From Acinetobacter marinus (GTDB lineage Bacteria; Pseudomonadota; Gammaproteobacteria; Pseudomonadales; Moraxellaceae), in contig NZ_FMYK01000001.1 in assembly GCF_900096915.1 (NCBI RefSeq), positions 124,001 to 188,000 of the forward strand: a DNA stretch of 64,000 bases, read 5' to 3'. The notes under the pieces were generated by a model. It did not search any database, was not told the origin of the DNA, and worked only from the letters and a program-made list of their open reading frames with translations. Below are positions 8,060 to 17,068 of the stretch, piece after piece. Position numbers and translations under genes: made by a program. The first letter of the stretch is position 1. Every line of letters starts with the position of its first letter.

Positions 8060-9343
8060 ATGAAAAAAGCACTCATATTACCCACGTTAATGGCTGTATC
8101 GGTCTCAACCCAGCTCTATGCTGAAGGATTTATCGATGACAGTAGTGTCAGCTTAACTGCTCGAAATTTTTATATGAATAAAAATTTCTACAACAATACC
8201 GTCAACCAACCCTCTGCGGTGTCGTGGGCACAAGGTTTTATCTTTGATGCCAAGTCAGGCTACACCCCAGGTAAAGTCCAGTTCGGTGTCGATCTCTTGG
8301 CAACTTTGGGTCTCAATATCAACTCGGACAATACCAGCCGTGGTGTGTATATGGTGCCCAACGACGACACTACCAGCTGGGGCGATATCGCTGTCACAGG
8401 CAAAGCCAAAGTCAGTCAGACTGAGCTGAAAGTTGGTGCAATTAGCATCATGAATCCTGTATTCATTACTTCGCCAGCACGGTTGTTGCCACAGATTTTC
8501 CGTGGCGGTTCGATCAATTCTAAAGAGTTTGATAATCTAGAATTGACCGCTGCCTATGTCAATCAAGTCAATCATCGTGATTCCACCGACTGGGAAAAAA
8601 TCACTCTTGCCAATACCAACTGGCGCTTTAAACAACAAGCGGAAACTGATGCGGTGTATTTTGGCGGGGGCTATTACAAGTTTTCACCAAAAACCAAAGC
8701 CCATCTTTTTTATCTGAATGTAGATGACATTTACGACCAAATCGAAGGTGGCGTGGAAAATACCACAGCTCTGACCGATGAAGTCAATCTGCTGACTGAT
8801 GTGAAATATTACCGTAGCCGAGATATTGGCGATGCCAATGGCGGTAATGTTGACAATGATATGTACATGGCGAACTTTGGCTTCCAACGTGGTGCACACA
8901 AGCTGTCACTGGGCACCATTATCAATAGCGGCGAAACGGCATTTCCATATCTTTACAACAGTGAAGTGGGGGTGTTTCTCGACACATGGCCAAATGAATT
9001 TTGGAACGCCAAAGAGCATACCTACAGTATTCGCTATGACTATGATGCCAAAGAAGTTTTGCCAGGGCTGAAGTTTATGACCCGCTACACCTACGGTAAC
9101 AACATTCACACCACAGGCAACCAAAGCCTACCTGGTGGCAATCAAGACTTACTCGGCGGAGATAATCTGCATGAAAGCGAACTCGACTTCGATGTGCAAT
9201 ATCGTGTACCTGAAGGCACATTCAAAAATCTTGGATTGCGGGCGCGTTATGCCATCTCGGACAACAATATGACCTCGAGCGCACAGATCAAACCGACCAA
9301 AGAGACTCGTATCAATATTGATTACACATGGAAGTTTAAATAA
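8060..9343 (+). CDS. OprD-family outer-membrane porin for aromatic acids
   Basis: A 427-residue exported protein. Residues 1-20 (MKKALILPTLMAVSVSTQLYA) form a clean signal peptide. The mature part has the OprD-type pattern: an N-terminal FIDDSSVSLTARNFYMNK segment, many alternating aromatic strands, and a final strand ending YTWKFK. ATG at 8060 is chosen because AGGAAG lies 6 bp before it; the upstream in-frame start would hide the signal peptide. In Acinetobacter hca clusters a porin of this family (hcaE) sits beside the CoA-ligase gene, so uptake of hydroxycinnamates across the outer membrane is the likely job. The substrate is inferred. Confidence 0.88.
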   Translation: MKKALILPTLMAVSVSTQLYAEGFIDDSSVSLTARNFYMNKNFYNNTVNQPSAVSWAQGFIFDAKSGYTPGKVQFGVDLLATLGLNINSDNTSRGVYMVPNDDTTSWGDIAVTGKAKVSQTELKVGAISIMNPVFITSPARLLPQIFRGGSINSKEFDNLELTAAYVNQVNHRDSTDWEKITLANTNWRFKQQAETDAVYFGGGYYKFSPKTKAHLFYLNVDDIYDQIEGGVENTTALTDEVNLLTDVKYYRSRDIGDANGGNVDNDMYMANFGFQRGAHKLSLGTIINSGETAFPYLYNSEVGVFLDTWPNEFWNAKEHTYSIRYDYDAKEVLPGLKFMTRYTYGNNIHTTGNQSLPGGNQDLLGGDNLHESELDFDVQYRVPEGTFKNLGLRARYAISDNNMTSSAQIKPTKETRINIDYTWKFK

Positions 9344-9420
9344 ATCAGCAATGCTTTATTTAAGCGGTCTAAGTAAAACAGCGATCACAGTGAATCACAG
9401 ATTTACACAGGAGTGTGGCG

Positions 9421-9801
9421 ATGATTAATCCAGATCAGCTTCCCCCAATCCATCATCATCTCGGTGGTCATGATATTGCTTGGGATGATACACAGGGCAT
9501 TTTGCAGATTAAATATGTGACCAAAGACAGTTTTACCAACCCACGAGGCAGTGTGGAAGGTGGCATGCTGTGCGCCATTTTGGATGATGTGATGGGCATC
9601 TTGTCGGTATTTCATCAGGGTTCAAAACCTGCGGCAACCATCAATATGCACATCGACTTTTTTAAGCCATGCCAAGTCGGTGAGGTCACTGCCAAAGCAT
9701 GGTTTATCAAGCAAGGCAGTCGTGTCCTGAGTATGGAAAGTGAAGTCTGGCAGGATGACAAGCGCATTGCCAAATGTAGTTCAGCATTTTTAGTTTTATA
9801 A
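9421..9801 (+). CDS. PaaI-type hotdog-fold thioesterase
   Basis: A 126-residue single hotdog domain with the PaaI-type signature NPRGSVEGGMLCAILDDVMG (about 41-60), where Asp is the likely catalytic residue. It would hydrolyse acyl- or aryl-CoA. ATG at 9421 has AGGAG 7 bp upstream, better than the GTG at 9415. Its place among the hydroxycinnamate genes suggests release of CoA trapped in dead-end hydroxycinnamoyl-CoA esters, or lowering of the inducer pool. That role is inference; the fold assignment is firm. Confidence 0.82.
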   Translation: MINPDQLPPIHHHLGGHDIAWDDTQGILQIKYVTKDSFTNPRGSVEGGMLCAILDDVMGILSVFHQGSKPAATINMHIDFFKPCQVGEVTAKAWFIKQGSRVLSMESEVWQDDKRIAKCSSAFLVL

Positions 9802-9931
9802 GTGTATCGGCATCGCTCAGGTGCCGTGCTCAGATGATATGCATTTTAAGCTATTGCAGTTTTAACCAGATCTCATCATGTGTTTTGCATAGTCAAAATA
9901 CCATGTGGTCGCATAAAATAGGGAAATTTTT

Positions 9932-11269
9932 ATGTTTGCACATCCAATTAAGAAAGATATAGATGATTTACCGATGACTCGGTTTCAGTGGATGGTCATT
10001 AGCATTTGTTTATTATTATACATTGTTGATGGCTATGATTTTATGGTAATGGCGTATGTGGCAAGTTCAGTCTCTGCAGAATTTGCCTTAAGTGGTACGT
10101 CGATCGGTACCTTGATTAGTGCAGGCATTATTGGGATGACTGTCGGCTCGCTGTTTGTAGCGCCACTTGGTGATAAGATTGGACGTCGCAATCTGGTGCT
10201 GATTAGCGCATTGATTTGCGGTGTGAGTATGGTCGCTGCGACCTTTGCACAAAGTTTTAGTCAGCTTGCCTTTGCACGGTTTATTACAGGCATTGGTATC
10301 GGCGGTATTCAAATCAGCTGTATGGTGCTCACCGCAGAGTTCTCAGCCAAAAAAGTACGTGGTTTTAATTTGGCTTTGCTCTCCGCAGGTTATGGCTTGG
10401 GCGCAACGATTGGCGGGATTTTGGCAGCAATTTTGATTGAGTCACATAGCTGGCGCCATGTCTTTATGTTTGGTGGTGTAGCGACACTTATTCTATATGC
10501 TGCGGCGTATGTCTATATCCCAGAGTCGGTGGATTACCTGCTATTTAAGCAACCGAAAAAAGCCTTGGAAAAACTCAATGCTGTATTGAAAAAGTTGCAT
10601 CGTGAGCCGATTGCGACCTTGCCAGTGGTTGAGTCAACTGTACAAAACCAAAGCACCGTGAAGCAACTGTTTAGTCCACGCTATTTTGCGCAAACTATTT
10701 GTCTATGGATTGCGATGTTCTTCTTGCTCTATGGCTTTTATTTTGTCATGGGCTGGACACCAAAAATCTTGGCGCAAGCAGGTTTATCACCGCAGTCTGG
10801 TGTTCAGATCGGCATGTGGGTGAGTTTAGGCGGTATTCTTGGCTCGATGACTTTAGGCTTACTGACTACCAAATTTAAAATCTTTCATATTCAAACCGTA
10901 TTCTTACTCTGTGTGGCATTAACCATCTTTGTCTTCGTCAATCTCACCGCACAGTTGAATTTGCTGACACTCACAGCAATCGTGTTAGGCTTCTTCTTAA
11001 ACGGCTGTATGGCGGGTATCTATACCATTTCAGCGTTGGTCTATGAATCTGATGTACGTTCTACGGGTGTTGGTTTTGCTACAGGGCTTGGGCGTTTTGG
11101 AGGGATTTCTTCACCGATTATCGCTGGCTACTTTCTTGATCAAGGCGTATTACCGCTGAGCTTATATGGTTTTTATCTGTTCATCTTCGTGATTGCAGCA
11201 CTTGGTATCATGGTCTTGACCAAGTTGTACTATAAAACCAATGCGCCTTTGGTTGAAAAAACCAGCTAA
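9932..11269 (+). CDS. hcaK: MFS aromatic-acid:H+ symporter (HcaK/PcaK type)
   Basis: A 445-residue inner-membrane transporter with twelve hydrophobic segments. It has the MFS loop 2-3 motif GDKIGRRN (about 75-82) and the AAHS-type early motif DGYDFMVMAY in helix 1, whose acidic residue is needed for proton-coupled aromatic-acid uptake in PcaK. It is the last gene of the forward hydroxycinnamate series, 130 bp after the thioesterase gene, and is followed by a terminator. Import of hydroxycinnamates is the likely role; other aromatic acids are possible. Confidence 0.88.
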   Translation: MFAHPIKKDIDDLPMTRFQWMVISICLLLYIVDGYDFMVMAYVASSVSAEFALSGTSIGTLISAGIIGMTVGSLFVAPLGDKIGRRNLVLISALICGVSMVAATFAQSFSQLAFARFITGIGIGGIQISCMVLTAEFSAKKVRGFNLALLSAGYGLGATIGGILAAILIESHSWRHVFMFGGVATLILYAAAYVYIPESVDYLLFKQPKKALEKLNAVLKKLHREPIATLPVVESTVQNQSTVKQLFSPRYFAQTICLWIAMFFLLYGFYFVMGWTPKILAQAGLSPQSGVQIGMWVSLGGILGSMTLGLLTTKFKIFHIQTVFLLCVALTIFVFVNLTAQLNLLTLTAIVLGFFLNGCMAGIYTISALVYESDVRSTGVGFATGLGRFGGISSPIIAGYFLDQGVLPLSLYGFYLFIFVIAALGIMVLTKLYYKTNAPLVEKTS

Positions 11270-11294
11270 AAACAGCGTTGCATTTCCATCTCAG

Positions 11295-11329
11295 ATCGCC
11301 GATATGTCAGTATATCGGTGATTTTATTT
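11295..11329 (+). terminator. Intrinsic terminator after the MFS gene
   Basis: An 11-bp stem (ATCGCCGATAT with ATATCGGTGAT, one G:U wobble) and 6-nt loop are followed by TTTTATTT. It closes the aromatic-acid gene series. Confidence 0.75.
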
Positions 11330-11354
11330 CCTGGATTGCAGATGTGTTAAAGAT

Positions 11355-11418
11355 TAGGGTCTGTTGACATTTCAACCATCCATTGTCGCAAGCATCTGTG
11401 AAATGTCAACAGACCCTA
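11355..11418. repeat. 64-bp palindromic element with 20-bp perfect ends (MITE-like)
   Basis: The first 20 bases (TAGGGTCTGTTGACATTTCA, 11355-11374) are the exact complement of the last 20 (11399-11418), with a 24-nt centre. If the terminal repeat begins GGGTCTG, the outermost TA on both sides could be a TA target duplication, as made by Tc1/IS630- and some IS5-type elements. There is no coding capacity. It sits three bases after the end of a reverse-strand gene, so it may also act as its terminator. Confidence 0.6.
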
Positions 11419-11420
11419 CA

Positions 11421-12416
11421 TTATTCGGCTAATATCTGTTTTACCGCATCTGATGCATAAAATTGGCTTAAATAAAAACCAATCCGTTCAGCCAGATAGC
11501 CATCAGCAATCAATTTTTGAATAATCGGTAAGCATAAATCCGCCAGTTCATTACGCAGTAAGTTTTCATCAATATGAATATCGGCAAGCACTTTTGAAAA
11601 GGTGTCATGTTGATGTAGGTCAAACCAATGCGCTACGCCATCAGCTACTTGTTGTTGTAGATATTCGGTTTGGCGTAGATGTTCCCAAATCTGCTGTCCT
11701 AGTCCAACCGTGTGTGGTAAATCCTCGATTAATATATAGTTTTTGACGGTGCTTAAAGGTGCATCTTTGATGCTATGCCAAAACTGCGCTTGTAGGTGGT
11801 AGACCTTATCATCATCCAAGTACTGATTAATCAGTCGTTCACTCAAACTACTAATTTTTGAAAAATTCTTATGTAAATAATGTCGAAGATTCTCGTCCAA
11901 AGTATTGTCAGAGGCACGTTCAAGTACCGATTTTCCCACTTTCATCAGGGAGCCCATGCCAGGTACTTTTTTGCTGAGCACACCATTATCGATAAAATCT
12001 TTGATGCTTTGCTGCACGATATTGGTCATCAGCTCGACATAGGCAGAATTATTCACCAGTTGCTTGACCAGCGCCTGACGATGATCCGTTTTTGATGCGA
12101 TATATTGGGCAATCTGATCAATCGTATGTACGTCGAGTACTGCGTCGATTTGCGTTTGGGCATTATCTGGATGTGCAAGTGCAAAAGCAATATGTTGTTC
12201 AATCAGCTCAATCAGATGACTTGAAACAGGGGTATTTAGAATCTGTTGTTGTAATAGCGCATTGATGTGCTGGGGTTGCCAAACATCGCCAATGTTTTGC
12301 TGCGTAAACCACGCAAAAAAATCCATAAATTCTTGATGAATCATAGCGTCATCATTGAGAAGTTGCTGGATAAAATCAACTTGTGCATCAAGGAGTTGCT
12401 GTGCTTTAGATTGCAT
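11421..12416 (-). CDS. Conserved hypothetical all-helical protein
   Basis: A 331-residue protein that I do not recognise. It is rich in Gln, His, Leu and Ile and predicted almost entirely helical. It has no signal peptide, transmembrane segment or metal motif. A central PGMGSLMKVGKSVLERAS stretch (about 157-174) is the only glycine-rich part and may be a conserved core. It is probably cytoplasmic. It is transcribed on its own toward the 64-bp palindrome and is followed on the same strand, upstream, by queG about 100 bp away. No function is proposed. Confidence 0.75.
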   Translation of the reverse strand: MQSKAQQLLDAQVDFIQQLLNDDAMIHQEFMDFFAWFTQQNIGDVWQPQHINALLQQQILNTPVSSHLIELIEQHIAFALAHPDNAQTQIDAVLDVHTIDQIAQYIASKTDHRQALVKQLVNNSAYVELMTNIVQQSIKDFIDNGVLSKKVPGMGSLMKVGKSVLERASDNTLDENLRHYLHKNFSKISSLSERLINQYLDDDKVYHLQAQFWHSIKDAPLSTVKNYILIEDLPHTVGLGQQIWEHLRQTEYLQQQVADGVAHWFDLHQHDTFSKVLADIHIDENLLRNELADLCLPIIQKLIADGYLAERIGFYLSQFYASDAVKQILAE

Positions 12417-12523
12417 GCTTTGAGTCTGTTACTGGAGATTCTGCGTCAGTGTAGCAAAATACGAGGCGATTAGGGGAGTGCGACAGCGCCTTGCATCGAT
12501 GCTGTTGCCAAAGCACTTGCTAT

Positions 12524-13618
12524 TTATGATTGCATCGCTAATTGCTGTTGCAGTGCCCAGTGTTGATGTTCAAGCACAATATCTTGATGTTGCTCGGTAT
12601 TTTGTTCAGAAAGTTGTTGAATAATGTCTTTAGAGTGCGAGGCATTACCCAAAGCGATGGCAACATTGCGTTTAAAACTCTGAAAACCTGTTCGGCGGAT
12701 TGGACTGCCTTCGGTTTTATGTAAAAAAGTCGCTTCATCCCATTGCCAAAATTCCAATAACGACGTGTGATCTAATCCATGCCGAGGCAAGAAATCATCA
12801 ATGCTGGTAATTTTCGCATAACGATTCCACGGACAAACCAGCTGACAATCATCACAGCCGAAAATCCGATTGCCGATCTGAGGACGCAGTTCGAGCGGAA
12901 TACTGCCTTTGTATTCGATGGTCAGATAAGCGATACATTTACGTGCATCAAGCTGATACGGCGCAACGATGGCTTGGGTCGGACAAATATCAATACAGGC
13001 GGAGCAACTGCCACAGTGCGCCGTGGTTGGCTCATCAAAAGGCAAGGGCAAGCCACAAAACAACTCGCCCAATACAAAAAATGAACCTGAATCTCGATTG
13101 ATGAGTAAAGTGTGTTTACCTGTCCAGCCCATCCCTGCATTTTCCGCAAGGGCTTTTTCAAAGATCGGAGCAGAGTCGCTAAATGGTCGATTGGAAAATT
13201 GTCCGACTTTGGCTTCGATACGCTGTGCAAGCTGTTTCAGTCGTCCACGCATGATCTTGTGATAATCCCGCCCGCGCGCATAGCGTGCAATGATGCCGAC
13301 ATCAGGCTGTTCTGGCACATAACGACCTTGCGGTTTTTCTTGTAGATAGTTCAGTCTGACGCACAGAATACATGCTGTACCTTCAACCAAAAGTTTGGGA
13401 TTGGCACGTTTATCGAGATTTTCCGCCAAATAGTGCATATCGGCATGATAGCCTTTGTCCAAATAGGCTTGCAGATGTGGGATTTGATCCTCTGTATCGG
13501 GACGAGCCACCACACAGTCGGCAAAACCTAAGTCTTGCGCCTCGGCTTTGATCCATGCCTTGAGTGCAATCGGATCGTTTCGAAGCTGTAGGTCGATACT
13601 GGGAATGGCTTTGGGCAT
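12524..13618 (-). CDS. queG: Epoxyqueuosine reductase (QueG)
   Basis: Cobalamin-dependent iron-sulfur enzyme that reduces epoxyqueuosine to queuosine in the wobble base of tRNAs with GUN anticodons. The product (364 residues from ATG at 13618) carries two [4Fe-4S] cysteine clusters: CGSCSACIDICP, then CDDCQLVCPWNR. These follow an N-terminal cobalamin-binding domain with the typical ARYARGRDYHKIMRGRL segment. An upstream in-frame start at 13672 would add a hydrophobic 18-residue extension unlike the family, so MPKAI is preferred. The C-terminal HEAT-like part of the family is short here. Confidence 0.93.
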   Translation of the reverse strand: MPKAIPSIDLQLRNDPIALKAWIKAEAQDLGFADCVVARPDTEDQIPHLQAYLDKGYHADMHYLAENLDKRANPKLLVEGTACILCVRLNYLQEKPQGRYVPEQPDVGIIARYARGRDYHKIMRGRLKQLAQRIEAKVGQFSNRPFSDSAPIFEKALAENAGMGWTGKHTLLINRDSGSFFVLGELFCGLPLPFDEPTTAHCGSCSACIDICPTQAIVAPYQLDARKCIAYLTIEYKGSIPLELRPQIGNRIFGCDDCQLVCPWNRYAKITSIDDFLPRHGLDHTSLLEFWQWDEATFLHKTEGSPIRRTGFQSFKRNVAIALGNASHSKDIIQQLSEQNTEQHQDIVLEHQHWALQQQLAMQS

Positions 13619-13854
13619 AAACGTTAGGTGCGGGAAATTCAAAAAAATAGAAAAGAAGTATAACAGAATCAAAGAGATTTCACTGGGTTGAGAAATTCAG
13701 ACGGCTTTTAAATTTAGGCATTAAATGAGTGAAAAATCAACGTAGCGAATTTGTAATTTTTAAAGAATTAATATTGAAATGACGATGAAAAAGACCATCA
13801 ATATAACTATGCAATTTAATACAATGATTTACATATTCTGAGGGTTGAGCACAT

Positions 13855-14760
13855 TTGGGTATCTCGTTTAAGCGATCAAGTCGAACAGACAAACAGTCCG
13901 ATGAAAAAAGCACACATGATTTCAATTCATCAAATCATGAGGGTGGCGTTGATCAATCTAAATCTGACCAAGCTAAGTACGAACAATCAGCGATCATCGC
14001 CATTCAACGAGATATTCTCACGCCAATACTCAATGATCCGTCCAAACTCAGCCATTACGCAGATGCGATTATTCAAGATCAACAACGCCTTTTGGCACAA
14101 GCAAATATTGCACATTCTGCTGAACTTGGGCGACTGATTCAAAATATCATTGCCCAACTGAACCAATCAAAAAAACTCTTTAGTGCCAAGAAATATCATT
14201 TCCTACATCGTTGGTTTGGTGTCGATTTAGAGCATCAGGCAGGTTCGATTAACTTCTTAAAAAGTCTTGAAAAAAGCATTGAGCAAGCGACTGTTTTAAG
14301 CCAATGTGTTTATGGTGAGATCATGCAATCGCAGCAAAACTTTCAACTCTTAGAAGCGAAACGTGTGGACATGTCACAGCATATTCAAGCTGCGGAGCAA
14401 TTTTTACAGCAATCAAAACAGTTTGCATCAAGCGCACAATATGAGTCATTCTCCATACGATTAGACAAAAAAATCAATATGCTCATGACTTCGCAACATG
14501 CCACCGATCTCGCCATGGCGCAGATTCAGCTCAATCAAAATGTGGCGATGAGCATTTTAGATCGCTTTAATGAGGCGAAAAATGTATTGATTCCACTGTG
14601 GTATCAACAGATTCGGGCGAGCCATGCAGGGCAAAGTCCTGCGGAACTGGAAAAACTCAATCGACTGCGTGAACAACTGATTCGGACTTTAGATATTGAA
14701 CACTCTCAGTCCCAGTCAACACAAGCACAGCAAAGCCCAAATGCAACCAACATCAAATAA
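13855..14760 (+). CDS. Short TelA-like helical protein
   Basis: A 301-residue soluble protein rich in Gln and Ser and mostly coiled-coil-like helix. Its segment QLNQNVAMSILDRFNEAKNVLIPLWYQQIRAS (about 224-255) aligns with QSNNLMLVDKFYAIKNITLPAWKNQISLAL in the next gene, so it is likely a shortened, diverged TelA paralogue. No ATG fits. The frame opens with TTG at 13855, with GAGGG about 10 bp upstream. The first 45 residues are charged and probably disordered. The gene starts a same-strand run and ends 33 bp before telA, so the two are likely partners. Function unknown. Confidence 0.7.
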   Translation: MGISFKRSSRTDKQSDEKSTHDFNSSNHEGGVDQSKSDQAKYEQSAIIAIQRDILTPILNDPSKLSHYADAIIQDQQRLLAQANIAHSAELGRLIQNIIAQLNQSKKLFSAKKYHFLHRWFGVDLEHQAGSINFLKSLEKSIEQATVLSQCVYGEIMQSQQNFQLLEAKRVDMSQHIQAAEQFLQQSKQFASSAQYESFSIRLDKKINMLMTSQHATDLAMAQIQLNQNVAMSILDRFNEAKNVLIPLWYQQIRASHAGQSPAELEKLNRLREQLIRTLDIEHSQSQSTQAQQSPNATNIK

Positions 14761-14793
14761 ATTCTGAGAAAAACGATCTTGAGGAAAACAATC

Positions 14794-15963
14794 ATGAGCA
14801 ATTCAAATCCATCTTCTTCTGACTCGCAAAACCCAGTCATTCGGACGGAAAATAAAATCAGCCAATCCGAATTTGAGCAACTCGATTTACAGTCTTTGGG
14901 TTTAACCGAGCAAGATTTTGCACAAGTACAAGAAGTCAGTCATGAACTCGACGAATTGGGTCAGCATAGCGTGGCGGAATATGGCAAAAATATCGCATCG
15001 GCGACTTCTAGCTATACCGATGAGCTGTTGCAAATGGTGCAAAGCAAAGACTTGGATGAAACAGGGCAGAAGCTCAACCAAGTAGTACAAGTTGCACAGC
15101 AACTGAACAGTGACAATGTGCTTGCTGAGAATAAAAAGAAAGGGCTGATCGTTTCGATTTTGTCGAAATTCAACGGCGCAAAGCAAAGTTTTCAACTGCG
15201 CTTTAATGATAGTAAGGCACAAATCGATACCTTAGTCAAAGAGATTGAAACCACACAAGGCGGGCTCAAGCAGCGTGTGGATATGCTGGATAAAATGCAT
15301 GGTGCGATTCAAGATGAGTATCGTCAGCTTGGCATCTATGTTGCCTCTGGGCAGCTTAAACAGAAACAGATTGCCAATCAAATCAGTGAATTAAGCAGTC
15401 AAAACAATGATCAAGGCAATCATCAAAGCAATCAACAGATCGTCAGTCAAATTTATGACCTGAATCATCATGCTAATAATTTGGAAAAACGAGTGCATGA
15501 TCTGCGCACACTACAGCAATCTGCACTGCAAACTTTACCGATGATTCGCATTATTCAATCCAATAATCTGATGCTGGTCGATAAGTTTTATGCCATTAAA
15601 AACATCACCTTACCTGCATGGAAAAATCAGATTAGCTTGGCACTATCCTTAAATGAGCAGAAAAATAGCGTGGAATTGGCAAATACCATTGATGACGCCA
15701 CCAATGAATTACTGCGTCGTAATGCCGAACTTTTACATGACAATTCGGTAAAAACTGCAAAGGCGAATCAACGTGCGGTGATTGATGTAGAAACCTTAGA
15801 GCATGTGCAAAATACTTTGATCAAAACCGTTAATGATGTCATTCAGATTCAAAAAGAGGGCATGCAACAACGTGTCCAAGCCACTGAAAAGTTGAAATCT
15901 TTACAATCGAATCTCAATCAATTGGTGATCGAAGGCAGTCAATCTGAGATGAAAAAATCTTAA
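14794..15963 (+). CDS. TelA-family (toxic anion resistance) protein
   Basis: A 389-residue TelA/YaaN-family protein. The family name comes from tellurite-resistance loci, but its biochemical role is not settled. The family core (about 90-370) is long amphipathic helix, including the conserved LMLVDKFYAIKNITLPAWKNQI and ATNELLRRNAELL segments. ATG at 14794 has AGGA about 8 bp upstream and is preferred to the TTG at 14779. There are no transmembrane segments. It sits between a TelA-like protein and a four-helix membrane protein, suggesting a membrane-associated complex of three. Confidence 0.85.
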   Translation: MSNSNPSSSDSQNPVIRTENKISQSEFEQLDLQSLGLTEQDFAQVQEVSHELDELGQHSVAEYGKNIASATSSYTDELLQMVQSKDLDETGQKLNQVVQVAQQLNSDNVLAENKKKGLIVSILSKFNGAKQSFQLRFNDSKAQIDTLVKEIETTQGGLKQRVDMLDKMHGAIQDEYRQLGIYVASGQLKQKQIANQISELSSQNNDQGNHQSNQQIVSQIYDLNHHANNLEKRVHDLRTLQQSALQTLPMIRIIQSNNLMLVDKFYAIKNITLPAWKNQISLALSLNEQKNSVELANTIDDATNELLRRNAELLHDNSVKTAKANQRAVIDVETLEHVQNTLIKTVNDVIQIQKEGMQQRVQATEKLKSLQSNLNQLVIEGSQSEMKKS

Positions 15964-15996
15964 CCTCGGCTTATTCAATTTTGAGCAAAACGGAAT

Positions 15997-16944
15997 ATGA
16001 GCAAATTAAAAGATACATCTTCGGTACACTTATCTGTTCAACAACAGGTTGAGTTTGAGCAAGGCTTAGTCCAACTCAAAGCACGGCGCAACAAAATGCG
16101 CGCCTCGATGATGTTGTCTTTACTGCTGGGCATCATGGCGGTGGTGGCGCTGTATTTTAATCAACAACTGATCTATGCTTTTTTTGAGATTTCACCGACC
16201 TTGCAACAGCTCCATGTACCGTTTAGTGCGCAAGCGGTGCAAGATCGTATCGGTGGGCAAAACGATTATTTTAGCCATTTGATTCAGTGGATTTTATGGC
16301 TTGGACTCAAGCTCAGTGTATCTTTTGTCGGGGCGATTTTTATTGTATTTTTTGCAAAAAAATGGCGCTATCTACAACAAAAACTCAAAGGCTTTGTGCA
16401 AACCAGCTTGGCATTTCTGATTAGTTTTATTCTGCTGTGGGCAGGGTTGAGTTATGCTCAGCATGAATGGGTTGGTGGTGATCGTCAGCAAGAGCAGTAT
16501 ATAGAAGCTGTTGAGTATAAAACCAATATTCAGCAAAGTGACGTCTATCGATATATCCAAGACAGCCAAATCGATGAACCTGTTGCCGATTATCTCTTGG
16601 CGCAGACAGCGATCTTACATCGTCCGATGGATCGTGATGTAGCAAAGGCATATTTAACCAAGCTAGCCAATTTTGAAGAAGCCAATCCACAGCAAATGGC
16701 AACCTACGGTTTTAAGCCTGAACAAATATGGATGATGCAAAATCAAATCTTTGGCAAGACCATGACAGGATTTGCCCAAGATATTGATAAAAAAGCCAAT
16801 GAAGCGAACAACATCGTGGCAAATACACAACGAATCCTCACCGTGGGGATCGTGATATGTGCGCTATTGCTGGTATTTTTCTACCTGCTGAATTGGCGAT
16901 TAAGCAAGCGTTTGGGGAGAATCGAACAGCAATTACTTGAATAA
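15997..16944 (+). CDS. Four-helix inner-membrane protein linked to TelA
   Basis: A 315-residue protein not recognised as a named family. Predicted membrane helices lie at about 36-55, 96-119, 135-153 and 282-300. A soluble region of about 125 residues (155-280) separates helices 3 and 4, and short charged tails lie at both ends. It follows telA by 33 bp, so it is likely co-transcribed, and it could anchor the TelA proteins at the inner membrane. The link is from gene order only. Confidence 0.72.
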   Translation: MSKLKDTSSVHLSVQQQVEFEQGLVQLKARRNKMRASMMLSLLLGIMAVVALYFNQQLIYAFFEISPTLQQLHVPFSAQAVQDRIGGQNDYFSHLIQWILWLGLKLSVSFVGAIFIVFFAKKWRYLQQKLKGFVQTSLAFLISFILLWAGLSYAQHEWVGGDRQQEQYIEAVEYKTNIQQSDVYRYIQDSQIDEPVADYLLAQTAILHRPMDRDVAKAYLTKLANFEEANPQQMATYGFKPEQIWMMQNQIFGKTMTGFAQDIDKKANEANNIVANTQRILTVGIVICALLLVFFYLLNWRLSKRLGRIEQQLLE

Positions 16945-17068
16945 GTTTTGATGATTCGGGAAAACGAGAATTACATAAGCACCTCATTTTTCTGCGCTAC
17001 GGTAATATTCAATCTCAGCTTGAGTGTGCTAATCTGAAGTCATAACAAGCAAAGATGCGTTTAGATTT

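Noticed and set aside
11355..11418. Insertion sequence with transposase
   Set aside because: The element is 64 bp with no open frame, so it is described only as a palindromic, MITE-like repeat.
13112..13345. 77-codon forward frame and neighbours opposite queG
   Set aside because: Antisense shadows of the cysteine-rich QueG coding frame.
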